From the NCBI RefSeq assembly GCF_000247695.1, contig NW_004624747.1, forward strand, positions 5,624,523-5,688,522: a DNA stretch of 64,000 bases. Direction: 5' to 3'. The notes under the pieces are model-generated. The model was not told where the DNA came from. It made no database searches and was given only the letters and a program-made list of their open reading frames with translations. The position numbers and the translations under genes are program-made. The DNA comes from Heterocephalus glaber (lineage: Eukaryota > Chordata > Mammalia > Rodentia > Bathyergidae). Positions 51,401 to 59,585 of this stretch are shown piece by piece; within the stretch, counting starts at the first letter, position 1; every line of letters begins with the position of its first letter.

Positions 51401-52163
51401 TGAGTTCAATCCCTGTACCCCCCCCCCCCCAAAAAGGAGACCTCACTTCCATGACTCTGAGTTTGCTCTGACTTCTTGTTCTCAGTATATGCTTTTGGAC
51501 CTTAAATGTTGAGATTGTGTCTGAGTTGCTTTCTGGGACAGGGAAGTAGACGCCTGTGCAGCATGTCCTCAGAGCCTCTGGCCACTGACTGTTGCTCTTC
51601 TTCACCTTAGGTGGTGATCGCGGCAGAGGTGGCCCTGGTGGCATGCGGGGAGGAAGAGGTGGCCTAATGGACCGTGGCGGTCCTGGTGGAATGTTCAGAG
51701 GTGGCCGTGGTGGAGACAGAGGTGGCTTCCGTGGTGGCCGTGGCATGGACCGAGGTGGCTTTGGTGGAGGAAGACGAGGTGGTCCAGGGGGCCCCCCTGG
51801 ACCTTTGATGGAACAAATGGGAGGAAGAAGAGGCGGACGTGGAGGACCTGGGAAAATGGATAAGTACGTGGTGGGGAACAATTGCAGGCTGTGGGGCTCA
51901 GGGAGAACACAGCCCCTTCTTAGCTCTAACTGGAGCTGTGGTGCCAGTGTGGGGGCGGATGAGTGGCCGGGCACCTTTGGGTGCTGGCAGGAACTGCCGT
52001 CCTTTCCCCCCTTTTTTGGTACCAGCAATCAAACTCAGGACCTTGCGTTTGCAAGGCAGGCAGCAGCACCACTGAGCTAAATCCCCGGCCCCCCTTTCTA
52101 ACGAAGCCCTCTTTGACTTGCAGAGGTGAACACCGTCAGGAGCGCAGAGACCGGCCCTACTAG
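23374..52163 (+). CDS. EWSR1: EWSR1, RNA-binding protein EWS (FET family)
   Basis: EWS is a nuclear RNA- and DNA-binding protein of the FET family (FUS, EWS, TAF15) acting in transcription and splicing. Seventeen coding exons were placed: 23374-23386, 27537-27573, 27706-27757, 29655-29778, 33997-34183, 36500-36667, 38278-38489, 39708-39888, 42648-42685, 43218-43250, 44118-44236, 48477-48606, 49660-49782, 50240-50402, 50829-50926, 51611-51863, 52124-52163. They sum to 1971 nt (656 residues plus TAG), the usual length. Domains: Ser-Tyr-Gly-Gln prion-like activation region (about 1-264), RGG box 1 (about 300-340), RRM (about 361-447), RGG box 2 (about 455-513), RanBP2-type zinc finger with four Cys (about 518-549), RGG box 3 (about 560-640) and a C-terminal RRDRPY nuclear import signal. 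In human, breaks in the middle introns fuse the N-terminal part to ETS genes in Ewing sarcoma. Confidence 0.99.
23387..24890 (+). other. EWSR1: EWSR1 intron 1, SINE-free 5' part
   Basis: This GC-rich to moderate sequence leaves the CpG island. It contains a 10-base G run near 23890. No exon or SINE is seen. Confidence 0.6.
24894..26560. repeat. EWSR1 intron 1 SINEs
   Basis: 5'-truncated ID sense at 24894-24958, B1-ID-type antisense at about 25810-25975, ID sense at 26008-26100 and 26457-26560. The rest of intron 1 to 27536 is unique and AT-rich. Confidence 0.88.
27537..27573 (+). CDS. EWSR1: EWSR1 exon 2
   Basis: This 37-nt exon encodes [13 protein letters not shown] (Asp and the last Gly split across junctions). 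The acceptor is ccttcag and the donor gtaagt. Confidence 0.97.
27706..27757 (+). CDS. EWSR1: EWSR1 exon 3
   Basis: This 52-nt exon encodes [17 protein letters not shown], part of the Tyr-rich low-complexity activation region. The intron before it is only 132 nt. Confidence 0.97.
27866..29540. repeat. EWSR1 intron 3 SINEs
   Basis: ID sense at about 27866-27945, 28097-28190, 28458-28545 (old) and 28606-28702; ID antisense at 28815-28902; partial B1 sense at 29403-29540. Confidence 0.88.
29655..29778 (+). CDS. EWSR1: EWSR1 exon 4
   Basis: This 124-nt exon encodes [20 protein letters not shown] and onward to SYGQPPTG. The acceptor is ggagcag and the donor gtaagg. Confidence 0.98.
29779..31915 (+). 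other. EWSR1: EWSR1 intron 4, SINE-free 5' part
   Basis: About 2.1 kb of AT-rich unique sequence. I see no exon or known repeat. Confidence 0.55.
31918..33780. repeat. EWSR1 intron 4 SINEs
   Basis: ID sense at about 31918-32005, 32103-32190 and 32198-32295 (old); B1-ID dimer sense at 32335-32500; ID antisense at 33195-33275; B1 sense at 33650-33780. Confidence 0.88.
33997..34183 (+). CDS. EWSR1: EWSR1 exon 5
   Basis: This 187-nt exon continues the Tyr/Thr/Ala/Gln-rich region ([20 protein letters not shown]), ending at a split Arg codon. The acceptor is gtcctag and the donor gtaagg. Confidence 0.98.
34660..36150. repeat. EWSR1 intron 5 SINEs
   Basis: ID sense at about 34660-34745, B1 sense at 34752-34870, ID antisense at 35812-35893, B1 sense at 36030-36150. 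The remainder is unique. Confidence 0.88.
36500..36667 (+). CDS. EWSR1: EWSR1 exon 6
   Basis: This 168-nt exon encodes [20 protein letters not shown] and onward to APPSYPPT. The acceptor is tccttttag and the donor gtcagt. Confidence 0.98.
37110..37590. repeat. EWSR1 intron 6 SINEs
   Basis: B1 sense at about 37110-37225, a weak B1 fragment at 37235-37345, ID sense at 37352-37445, ID antisense at 37502-37590. 37591-38277 is unique. Confidence 0.88.
38278..38489 (+). CDS. EWSR1: EWSR1 exon 7 (SYGQ repeats)
   Basis: This 212-nt exon carries repeated SSYGQQ units, the end of the prion-like activation region kept in Ewing sarcoma fusions. The donor is A|gtgagt. Confidence 0.98.
38965..39180 (-). 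repeat. EWSR1 intron 7 ID-like SINEs, antisense
   Basis: Young copy at about 38965-39058 and an old diverged copy at 39100-39180. Confidence 0.85.
39445..39483. repeat. (TG)n microsatellite
   Basis: About 19 TG units with one CG interruption, in EWSR1 intron 7. Confidence 0.95.
39708..39888 (+). CDS. EWSR1: EWSR1 exon 8 (RGG box 1)
   Basis: This 181-nt exon encodes [15 protein letters not shown], the IQ-like region, and then [18 protein letters not shown]. The acceptor is ttcctcag and the donor gtaaga. A second, phase-compatible acceptor lies 66 nt upstream (see findings). Confidence 0.98.
39889..42647 (+). other. EWSR1: EWSR1 intron 8, free of SINEs
   Basis: About 2.76 kb of AT-rich sequence without a single ID or B1 insertion. 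It carries the inverted repeat at 40725-40743 / 40894-40912. Confidence 0.8.
40725..40912. repeat. EWSR1: inverted repeat, 19-bp arms, 150-bp loop
   Basis: aaaaagttatgcagaatat at 40725-40743 is the exact complement of atattctgcataacttttt at 40894-40912. Outside the arms, A/T runs continue the similarity with an offset. Confidence 0.9.
42648..42685 (+). CDS. EWSR1: EWSR1 exon 9
   Basis: This 38-nt exon encodes [12 protein letters not shown]. The acceptor is a NAGNAG tandem (cagcag), so the exon may start at 42648 (keeps Ser) or 42651 (drops Ser). Confidence 0.95.
43218..43250 (+). CDS. EWSR1: EWSR1 exon 10
   Basis: This 33-nt microexon-like exon encodes the acidic linker [10 protein letters not shown] before the RRM. 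The acceptor is ggttggcag and the donor gtaatt. Confidence 0.95.
   Translation, partial: DPWMKDQILI
43302..43970 (+). repeat. EWSR1 intron 10 SINE cluster
   Basis: B1 at about 43302-43450, ID at 43587-43665, B1 at 43670-43785, ID at 43787-43875 and ID at 43878-43970, all sense. Confidence 0.9.
44118..44236 (+). CDS. EWSR1: EWSR1 exon 11 (RRM start)
   Basis: This 119-nt exon encodes [20 protein letters not shown] and onward to FFKQCGVVK. The RNP2-type strand is IYVQGL. The acceptor is ctgaaag and the donor gtaagt; it ends in phase 0. Confidence 0.97.
44308..46420. repeat. EWSR1 intron 11 SINEs, first half
   Basis: B1 copies at about 44308-44480, 44598-44680 and 44683-44815 around an ID at 44508-44595; B1 antisense at 44965-45120; ID antisense at 45310-45418; B1 sense at 45790-45945; ID sense at 46101-46190 and 46330-46420. 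Confidence 0.87.
46690..48305. repeat. EWSR1 intron 11 SINEs, second half
   Basis: B1 antisense at about 46690-46795; old ID antisense at 47030-47105; B1 at 47130-47230; B1-ID dimer at 47390-47555; ID at 47666-47758; B1 at 47765-47900 and 47910-48035; ID at 48036-48125; B1 antisense at 48155-48305. Confidence 0.87.
48477..48606 (+). CDS. EWSR1: EWSR1 exon 12 (RRM core)
   Basis: This 130-nt exon encodes [20 protein letters not shown], then [28 protein letters not shown] is the RNP1-type motif. The first residue is Ile where I recall Met in human, a conservative change. Confidence 0.97.
48665..49200. repeat. EWSR1 intron 12 SINEs
   Basis: ID antisense at about 48665-48750, only about 60 nt after the exon 12 donor, and an older ID sense at 49111-49200. 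49201-49659 is unique. Confidence 0.87.
49660..49782 (+). CDS. EWSR1: EWSR1 exon 13 (RRM end, RGG box 2 start)
   Basis: This 123-nt exon encodes [20 protein letters not shown], closing the RRM, then the Met/Arg/Gly stretch [20 protein letters not shown]. Confidence 0.97.
49899..49980 (+). repeat. ID-like SINE in EWSR1 intron 13
   Basis: Reads gggccgaggatttagctcag...cccgagtttgatctccagtacc with a short A tail. Confidence 0.92.
50240..50402 (+). CDS. EWSR1: EWSR1 exon 14 (RGG box 2, zinc finger start)
   Basis: This 163-nt exon encodes [20 protein letters not shown], further RGG repeats, and AGDWQCPNP with the first zinc-binding Cys. Confidence 0.97.
50432..50590 (+). repeat. B1-like SINE in EWSR1 intron 14
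   Basis: Reads gccatgtgcggaggcacacacctgtaatcc to cttgtctcaaaaaag, 30 nt after the exon 14 donor. Confidence 0.9.
50829..50926 (+). CDS. EWSR1: EWSR1 exon 15 (RanBP2-type zinc finger)
   Basis: This 98-nt exon encodes [20 protein letters not shown], supplying the other three zinc-binding Cys and the NxxxR RNA-binding pattern, then a Pro-rich linker. Confidence 0.97.
51190..51435 (+). repeat. B1 fragment and two ID-like SINEs in EWSR1 intron 15
   Basis: 3' B1 fragment at about 51190-51260, ID copies at 51261-51345 and 51346-51420, then a C run and short A tail. Confidence 0.9.
51611..51863 (+). CDS. EWSR1: EWSR1 exon 16 (RGG box 3)
   Basis: This 253-nt exon encodes long RGG/DRGG repeats (for example [19 protein letters not shown]) and a GPPGPL linker. 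The donor is AA|gtacgt. Confidence 0.98.
52008..52092 (-). repeat. ID-like SINE, antisense, next to the last EWSR1 exon
   Basis: Reads ttttttggtaccagcaatcaaactcagg...gagctaaatccccggccc. Its end is about 31 nt before the acceptor at 52123. Confidence 0.92.
52124..52163 (+). CDS. EWSR1: EWSR1 last coding exon
   Basis: It encodes [12 protein letters not shown] before TAG at 52161-52163. The basic Pro-Tyr end is the nuclear import signal read by transportin. A branch-point-like ttctaac lies at 52096-52102, just after a SINE. Confidence 0.98.
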
Positions 52164-52316
52164 ACGCAGAGACCCGCAGAGCTGCATTGACTACCAGATT
52201 TATTTTTTAAACCAGAAAATGTTTTAAATTTATAATTCCATATTTATAATGTTGGCCACAACATTATGATTATTCCTTGTCTGTACTTTAGTATTTTTCA
52301 CCATTTGTGAAGAAAC

Positions 52317-52322
52317 ATTAAA
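52317..52322 (+). terminator. EWSR1: EWSR1 proximal poly(A) signal ATTAAA
   Basis: ATTAAA lies about 155 nt after the stop and is followed by gtgtgctgag plus a T-rich run, a plausible downstream element. Confidence 0.65.
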
Positions 52323-52486
52323 ACAAGTTAAATGGTAGTGTGCTGAGTTTTTTTTTCCTTCTTTTAAAGATGGTTGTTTAACTAAGATTTAACAATGGGA
52401 ACCCTTGTGAGCATGCTCAGTTATCATTGTGGAGAACCAAGAGGGCCTCTAACTGTAACAATGTTCATGGTTGTGATTTTTTTTTA

Positions 52487-52492
52487 AATAAA
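52487..52492 (+). terminator. EWSR1: EWSR1 distal poly(A) signal AATAAA
   Basis: A canonical AATAAA lies about 325 nt after the stop, with a T/C-rich stretch downstream near 52515-52530. Confidence 0.75.
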
Positions 52493-52710
52493 ATTCCAAA
52501 TGTTTATAAACAGTCATCCTTCTCAGCCTCTGTTCCACAGTCGCATGCCTTGGCCCCCAGGGAGTAGGGTGCCATCTAGATAAACAGCTTGTGTAAATGT
52601 CATTTGAGGGATAATCTAAAATGGTCATGGCATGAAAGAGCGGACCCGAACATTGTTTGTCACAGTAACAAACTGGCCTGACACACCTTTAATCAGAAAA
52701 GATTGGTTGT

Positions 52711-53935
52711 TGCCAGGTGTAGTGCCCCACACCTGTGATCCCAGCACTCAGGAGGCTGAGGCAGAAGAATTGCCCTGAGATTGAGGCCAGCCTGAACTAC
52801 ATAGTGAGGCACTGTCTCAGAAAAAACCAAAATGGTTGCTGTCTGGGAGACATTGGGGTAAAGGGGAGATGTAAACATGGAACGGATTCACCTTTTATCC
52901 CTTGCTGAATGGAAGCAGGTTCTTAGGAAGCGGCCCAGATGTTCTGGGGGGGGGGGGTTGCATCTCTAGGGCCACAGTAATAGCTCCCCGAGCCCTCCCG
53001 CAGATAGGCTGGGACTGACTTTTGGACAGAGGTTTCACATGCATCTCCCATTTTCTACGCTAGTGTGCATTTGCTCTCCCATCTTTGGAAAACCCTATCC
53101 TGTCAGTCCCTGCAGCTGTCAGCCATGTTCCTGTTCCCTCCTAGGAGGAAGTGCATATCTTCCCTCTTTCCCTCTTCCTCCCTTTGTCAGGAGTTTGAAA
53201 CAGCTCTGAAAATCACCCACATCCCTTGCAGGTGTAAATGGGTGGTGGTTCCTTGTTTTCTATTTTCTGACCCCTAATAGCAAGAGGCCCCCAAGGCCAT
53301 GTTGCTGTCTACCCCACTGCCTAGCTGATCTCCCGCCTTGTGGTTGTAGATTATCCCACAGCTGACCTGCATCCTTCTCTGCATGGGAATCTACATGGGC
53401 CTGGGCCTGCCCCATCTCAGCAAACCTTGTCCTGTGATTACCCCCGCCTGTCAGCTTATATAGAAATCCATCCACACACCCCTACCTCCTTTACTGCCTC
53501 TGCACTGACACCCTGGGCCCCATGCTCCCCTCAGCCCCTTAGACTTTCCTCAGATGCCAGTGACTATGGACACCAGTCATGATTCTAAAAACCATTTTGT
53601 AAGTCCCACCATGCTTGCTGTAGGCCACGAGGCACCTGTGACCAGCTGCCCTGCTCTGTCTTGCTCCTTGTCTAATTCCACAGGACAGTGCTGCTTCTCT
53701 AAGGGGACATGGTTGCTCCCATCTCAGCTGAGCCTCAGCACCAGGTCCCTGTGCCAGGCACTGCACCAAGTGCCTCCTCACATTTTCTTGGACATAAACG
53801 TAGAGAGGTCAAGGGACTTGCCATTGGGACCCTGAGGGGCCAAGTGTGGTGCATACCTGTAATCCCAGCACACAGGAGGCCGAGGCAGCAGGAGCGCCAT
53901 GAGTTTGAGGCCAGCCTGAAATAACAAAAAAACCC
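52711..53935 (+). repeat. B1-like SINEs downstream of EWSR1
   Basis: B1 at about 52711-52830 and a partial B1 at 53832-53935, with a decayed MIR at about 53750-53830. The rest is unique. Confidence 0.8.
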
Positions 53936-54274
53936 AAGGGGAGAGTTACGGGACCCTGTTCCAGAAAGGTTGGGTGCTCTAGCAGCAAAGGTGTGACCAG
54001 TGCTAAGGGCCCCTGGACCAGCAGCCCTCCCAGGATGCTGCCATTACACAGATGATCACATCCCCCAGGAGGCACTGTGTAAGGCTGCCCAGGAGGGGCT
54101 GTAAGTCCTTGCATTGAGTGGCTTGTCCACACTAGCCCTGATGGAGGTGTTTCTCTGAGGAAGACAACAGTCTTAGTCCAGCACTCTGTTCCAAAGTCCC
54201 CTGGTAAGTCAACACTTAAAATAAAAATTCCAATGTGAACCAAGTTAAACCTCTCCTTTAAAAAAAAAATTCTA

Positions 54275-54362
54275 GGGCTGGGGATTTAGCTCAGTGGTTT
54301 CGCCACCTGCTGCGCAAGCGCAAGGACCTGAGTTTGATCCCCGGTACCAAAAAAAAAAAAAA
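54275..54362 (+). repeat. ID-like SINE
   Basis: Well-preserved copy (ggggatttagctcagtggtttcgcc...gatccccggtacc, poly-A). 54363-55425 holds no recognisable gene or repeat. Confidence 0.93.
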
Positions 54363-55429
54363 TTCTAGCACAGCCTTCTGGTCCCACTAGGCTGTACCCT
54401 CACAAAGGGCAAAGGTTGTAGGGCCAATGCGAAGATGGAACCCCAAGGACAGGCTCAACAGGAAGTAGCTTCCCTTCCCCAACAGGAAACAGCGTGGGGC
54501 TCAGGCTGAAGTGGCTATGGGGCTGAGAACAGTGCAGTCAGGAACAAGGCCAGGAGCTGGCTCCTATGCTGCCCCATCCCACCCCACTCTAGATGGGCCT
54601 AGGGTGAGCAACAAGCATAGTGTGATGGGGCAGGTTTAGAAGTGGCCCACTCAGGCGTTGTTTTGCTTCTTTCTCTTGGGAGGGCACAGGAAGCAGCTCT
54701 GGGTTACTTGTCCCACAGCCAAGGCAGAAGCAGACCAGCATGAATTCCTGCAGTTGGACCCACATCTGGACAAAGCAGCCCAAGACCTGCCTTTCCTTCA
54801 CTCATCCTGCACAGGGCTTACAGACTCAATCCAGCCTGAAAAGATGTGTTAGTACCAGACTGTGGCCTGCCAGTGAGGCCTTAGCCAGAAGACTCCACAA
54901 ACCACCAGACCTCTAGCTGCAACCTAAGACCCAGCAGGCTGCTCCCTGGCACCAGCAGCTGACACAAACGGCCATGTGCCCACGGCAGGAGCCAGAATGA
55001 ATTGGCACAGCAGCCACTGCACTGCACACACAGGTGCCTCTAGACTCCATGCAATGGGCTCAGGCATCCAGCATCCAGCACTCTGGTCTCTAGCTGTTTC
55101 AGTCACTTCCCTTGATTCTTCAGGATGCCCTGCAGAGACAAGTTTTCCAGAGGTGCCCTCGTGGGCCCTGGGCTACCTCACAAAAGGGTATCAGGGCCAA
55201 GGCCTTTCAGGCCTTACGCCAGGCTCTGGCTGTACCAGTGAGGTCTGCACAACACTGTTACATGTCCTAGAATCAGAATACTAGAGGCTATGGTCTGGAA
55301 CAGGCCTCTGGTCTAATCACAGGCCCCTATCTCATGGGAATGGAGAGGAGAAACATCCCTCTGTCATCCCCTCTAGAGGAATACTGGGAGCGCACCCCAT
55401 CCTTTGGGCCACATGAGATGAGTTAGGCT

Positions 55430-55764
55430 ATTATTTTTACATTATGATGAGATTACTACCATTGTTTCATTTTACAGATGGCACAACTGAAGCTCAGCTT
55501 AATCATCCCACCCAACAACCAATAGCAAGGTCTGGATTCTGTCCCATCTCTCCTCTGACCAGAACCCCAAAGTTTGCAGGGTAGGTACAAGCATGAGTCA
55601 AATTCCTGCACACAAAAAAGGCTAGGCATGGTGGTGCATGCCTGTAATCTCCGCACTCAGAAGGCAGAGGCAGGAAGATCCATTGCAAGTTTGAGGCCAG
55701 CCTGGGCTATGTAGTGAGTTCAAGGCCAACTCACTATTTCAGAAAAACAAAAAAAATCCTGTAC

Positions 55765-55804
<40 letters not shown>

Positions 55805-55998
55805 GTTGCACATAGCCGGGTGTGGTGTGCTATTTAGGGATTGCAGGAGGATTGTAAATTTGAGGCCAGCCTGGGCAATTTAGCGAGACCTTGTCTCAAA
55901 ATAAAAATTTTGTAAATGGCTGAGGATATAGCTCAATGGTAGAGCGCTCCTGAGCATGCACCAGGTCCCAGGTTCATTCTCCAGTACAAAAAAAAAAA
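55430..55998. repeat. MIR, B1, (CA)n and B1-ID dimer
   Basis: MIR antisense at about 55430-55600 (cattttacagatggcacaactgaag), B1 sense at 55620-55760, (CA)n at 55766-55801 (about 18 units), B1-ID dimer sense at 55808-55998. Confidence 0.85.
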
Positions 55999-56344
55999 TT
56001 CCTGCACAGTTGCTGGGTACCTCACTTTCTCTGGGCCTATTTCTCCAAATTACAAAATTATAAAATGAGAACATATAAAAATACTGTCATTTATCAAGTT
56101 ATTTTAAAAATTATTTAATACCCACTCCCTGATTCCCTCCCTTGCCAAACTGCATCCCTGCCCTACCTGCAGCAGTTCTCTTCCCAGGCTCAGCCCCAAA
56201 CTTGGGAGTCAGACCTCACAGTCCTGGCAACCCAATCACTAGCACGGCACAGTAGATTTTCCCTCAAAATAGCCAAATCCAACACCTCTCCAGCCCCAGT
56301 GCTACTACCACCACCACCTGGTCTCCTCAAGACGCTGACTCCCT

Positions 56345-56406
56345 GGGCCAGGGATTTAGCTCAGTGGTGCCGCTGCCTGCCCCAATCCCCGTACCAAAAA
56401 AAAAAA
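56345..56406 (+). repeat. internally deleted ID-like SINE
   Basis: Normal start (gggccagggatttagctcagtgg) but the middle is missing before ccaatccccgtacc. 56407-57005 is unique apart from an (AAAC/AAAT)n tract near 56718-56748. Confidence 0.85.
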
Positions 56407-57009
56407 GACCTCTGACTCCTGCCCCCCACCACCACAGTGACAGTCATCCTGTTGAGACCTACACCAACTTCCCCTGCTCCAAATCCTTCTATGGCTCCCA
56501 TATCCCTCAAGAGGTAAGGCCCACAAGGCCCTCGATTTGCCCCAGTGTCTCTGCCCCAGACCCCTCCACTCCAGCTTTTGGAGCCTCCTTGCTCTTCTTA
56601 TACACACCAGGCACATGCCCACCTGAAGATCTTTATATTGGCCATTCCCTGGCTTGAAACACTCTTCCTCCAATAAGCCTGTCTCATCCCTTCCCTGATC
56701 TCTGATTTAAAATTGCAAAAATAAACAAATAAACAAACAAACAAATAAAATTGCAGCCTTCCTACACAGCCACAGGCTCCTCCCCTCTGTTACCTGGCTC
56801 CAACCTTTCTCTTCTCCTCGGCACTTCATCCCTGACTCAGTATCCCTGCCATACTGCAATCCCTGAGAACTCCCTCTGTCAGTCTCCCATTGTGTTGTGG
56901 GTTTTCAGTGTCAGAAGAGGTGCCATGTACCAGCCATTACTACTGCTATCTGCTTCCTCACTCCAGAGAGGAAAGGGAGGGCACGTGTCATCTAAAGTAT
57001 TAAGGGCAT

Positions 57010-57575
57010 TTAAAAAAAATTCTTTTATCGGTACATTTTAGATATACAGTACATGATGTATCTTGGTTCTTATTTTTTCCCCATTACCTGTGCACCCTTC
57101 AGCCCCTCCACCCTTCCCTATTTACATAGATTTCATTTCCTTTTTCTTTTCTCATAGTTTTTCCTTTCCCCTTCCCCTCCCACCACCCCTATACCTTTGG
57201 ACCTTTTCCTATTATCAATTATTCGTTTTAATCATTTTAATCCTTATTTACACTTTCAGTTTCTCACACTAGAGAAACTGTTCGGTATTTACACGTGTGT
57301 CCTATTTATTTCACTTAAGAGTATGGCCTCAATATGCATCCATTTAGCTACAAATGTCTCTAGTTTCTCATTGTTTATGGCTCAGTAGTACTCCATTTTA
57401 TTTTTTTTAAAAACCCCACATCTTCTTTATCCAGTTTCCAGTTGATGGGCACTTGGGATGTTTCCAAGCTTTAGCTATTAAGAACTGTGCCGCTATAAAC
57501 GTGGGTCCACATATATCACTGTGGTATGATTCTTTTAATTCTTTGGGGAAGATACCCAGCAGGGAATAGCTGGGT
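57010..57575 (-). repeat. L1 ORF2/3' fragment, antisense
   Basis: Contains ccagttgatgggcacttggg, ctgtgccgctataaacgtgg and gatacccagcagggaatagctggg, standard antisense L1 phrases. Confidence 0.88.
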
Positions 57576-57829
57576 TAAGGGCATTTTTGAAACCACCTTC
57601 CAAATAAGTCCTGAGGACTCAGTAACAGAATGTCAGTAACTTGACACCAAGAAGTCTGGCTCACAGTAGGTGCTCAACAAATGCCTTGATCCTTGAATGA
57701 GGATTCCCATTAATAGTCACATTCAAATCCCAGCTCCACCAGCAGCTTTTGGGCCTGCATCCCCGTTCAGGCACGATAACTGTCCCTCAAGGACACAGAG
57801 CAGGCCTGGCACACAGTGGGAACTTTATT

Positions 57830-58900
57830 AAAGCTCTGGGCATGCGGATGGTTGGGCCGCCCAACAGCAGGGCTGCCGCCCAGACCAGCCTGGCATCAGT
57901 GACCCGCCCAGCCGGCAGCAGCAGGGGGCAGGATTTCCCGCTGGTGTGGGTTAGGTCCCTCCTCTGCAGTTCGAAGAGGACCGGGCTGGGTTAACCCTGA
58001 CGCACCCGGCCGACCCAGGCAGCCCCCAACGCCCCTCTGTTCGGCCCCGGAGCCCCAGCAGCAGCAGACTCGGGCCTTGGCCACTGACCAGCCCCTGAAC
58101 CTCCGTGTCCTCAGAGATAAAACTGTGCCACCCTCCCCCTCGCCGCCGGCCTCGGCGGGTCGCCTTGGTTATCTGGCCTGCCGAGCTCCACCCACCCGGG
58201 ACGGAGGTGACTCTGCAGCCCCCGGCCCCTATCACTTCCTGACTTCATCTCTGGCAGCGGTGCCGCGGCGCGCCCGGGAAGGTCGCTGTTGGGGAGGCGG
58301 ACGGAGGGTCCAAACCCCTCCCAAAGAAGATGCACGGGGCAATGGGGACCACCCTGCGTCTGGGCTGGATATCCAGACTGACCGCTGTCGCCTGAGGAAC
58401 CCTCCGCTCGGAGACCCAGGTTCCCGGCTGTCCTCAGCTGGGAGACTCATCTCCTCCCCCATCCCAGGAAAGGCGCCCAGGAAAGGCGAGGCCCCTTTAA
58501 GAGCGCGGGCCCCGCCCGCCCCTCCCCGCCGGCCCCTCCCCGCCGGATCCGAATTCCAGGAGGGCGGGGCGGAGACGGCGGGCGGCGCGGAGGCCGCGGC
58601 GGCACCGGGGTTTCGCGGTCGGCGCCTCCCTGCGGCGGCCGACCTGGCTCCGGCCTCCGCCGCTGCGATGCTCCCCGGGGCCGCGGGATGAGCCAGGTAA
58701 GCTCGGAGACCCCCAGCAACCCCTCCCGGGTGCTCACTGATGGGGCCTAGTGGCGGCGTCCTCAGCCTCTGTTCGCCCGGGCTGTGTGACCTTGGGCGGC
58801 CCTGCACCCTCTCTGGGCTAGGCCCCGGAGGACCACCGAGGCTCGTAGAGGCCATTAAGAATCCTGGCCCTGCTTGCACCGGCTTGGGGCACTGGGAAGG
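57830..58900 (+). promoter_or_regulatory. GAS2L1: CpG island and GAS2L1 promoter
   Basis: This GC-rich block is densest at 58480-58680. GC boxes (ccccgcccg) and a tandem 14-bp repeat of gcccctccccgccgg (58518-58532 and 58532-58546) lie upstream of the predicted first exon. No TATA box is seen. Confidence 0.8.
58560..58696 (+). other. GAS2L1: GAS2L1 non-coding exon 1 (predicted)
   Basis: The exon ends at a strong donor (GAGCCAG|gtaagc). The 5' limit is estimated. It holds ATGs at 58668 and 58688, giving short upstream ORFs (see findings). The following intron to 59565 has only MIR fragments. Confidence 0.65.
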
Positions 58901-58954
58901 CTTTTAGAGGGAGGCGGGGCCTGGGCCAAAACCAGCATCACCACCACGCCAGAG

Positions 58955-59485
58955 GCGCTGGACTCCTCCACCCTCTGCTTTGCGACCTTCAGCGAGCTCG
59001 TACCCTTTCTGCGCCTCAGTTTCTTCGCCTGTAAAATGGGAAGACACCTCCCACCCAAGTCTCCCCACCGTTTTTGCTGTTATTACTGTGGTTATGTGGT
59101 TGTTATAATGGCACACTCCCTTAGAAGGGGGCCGTCGAGGGAGGAGCAGGGGACCTTGGGACAGCAGATGGGATGGGCACCAGCGCTGAGCAGTGGACAC
59201 GGCCCCTCCCTGAGGTCCACACCTGGTTCCTCTTCGTCAACTGGGGCCCAGGTCTTTGGCTTGTCCCAACTTTTATGATGGTCACCAGCCTGGCTGGAAG
59301 GGAAGCTTCAGCCAGTCCCCACCCCCCACCCCAAGAAAGAGACAAACAGCAAACATACTAAGTTAGGTGTGAATGTTTATCCCACTGAATCTTTTGAGGC
59401 AAGCAGTGTTATTCACTACCTTTCACAGATGAGGCACCTGAGGCCCAGAGAATTTCTCAGGTTGCACTTAAACCAGGTATTTGGT
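58955..59485. repeat. MIR fragments in the GAS2L1 5' intron
   Basis: MIR sense at about 58960-59045 (tgcgcctcagtttcttcgcctgtaaaatggg) and MIR antisense at about 59370-59485 (tttcacagatgaggcacctgagg). Confidence 0.7.
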
Positions 59486-59585
59486 TTGAGTGACAGGCTG
59501 GTCCTGGTGGTCTGTACTGTTTGCTGGGTCCTCACAGCAACCCTGACCTATGTCCCTGCCCACAGTGACTTGGCTGGCCCGGGAG

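Larger units (their letters stand above)
52164..52515 (+). other. EWSR1: EWSR1 3' UTR
   Basis: This is a short, AT-rich 3' UTR with ATTAAA at 52317-52322 and AATAAA at 52487-52492. The two signals suggest two transcript ends about 170 nt apart. It contains no SINEs. Confidence 0.85.

Noticed and set aside
58077..58879. Long open frames on both strands in the GAS2L1 CpG island
   Set aside because: GC-rich DNA has few stop codons. No protein-like composition, start context or splice pattern supports coding; only the short upstream ORFs inside the predicted exon are kept.
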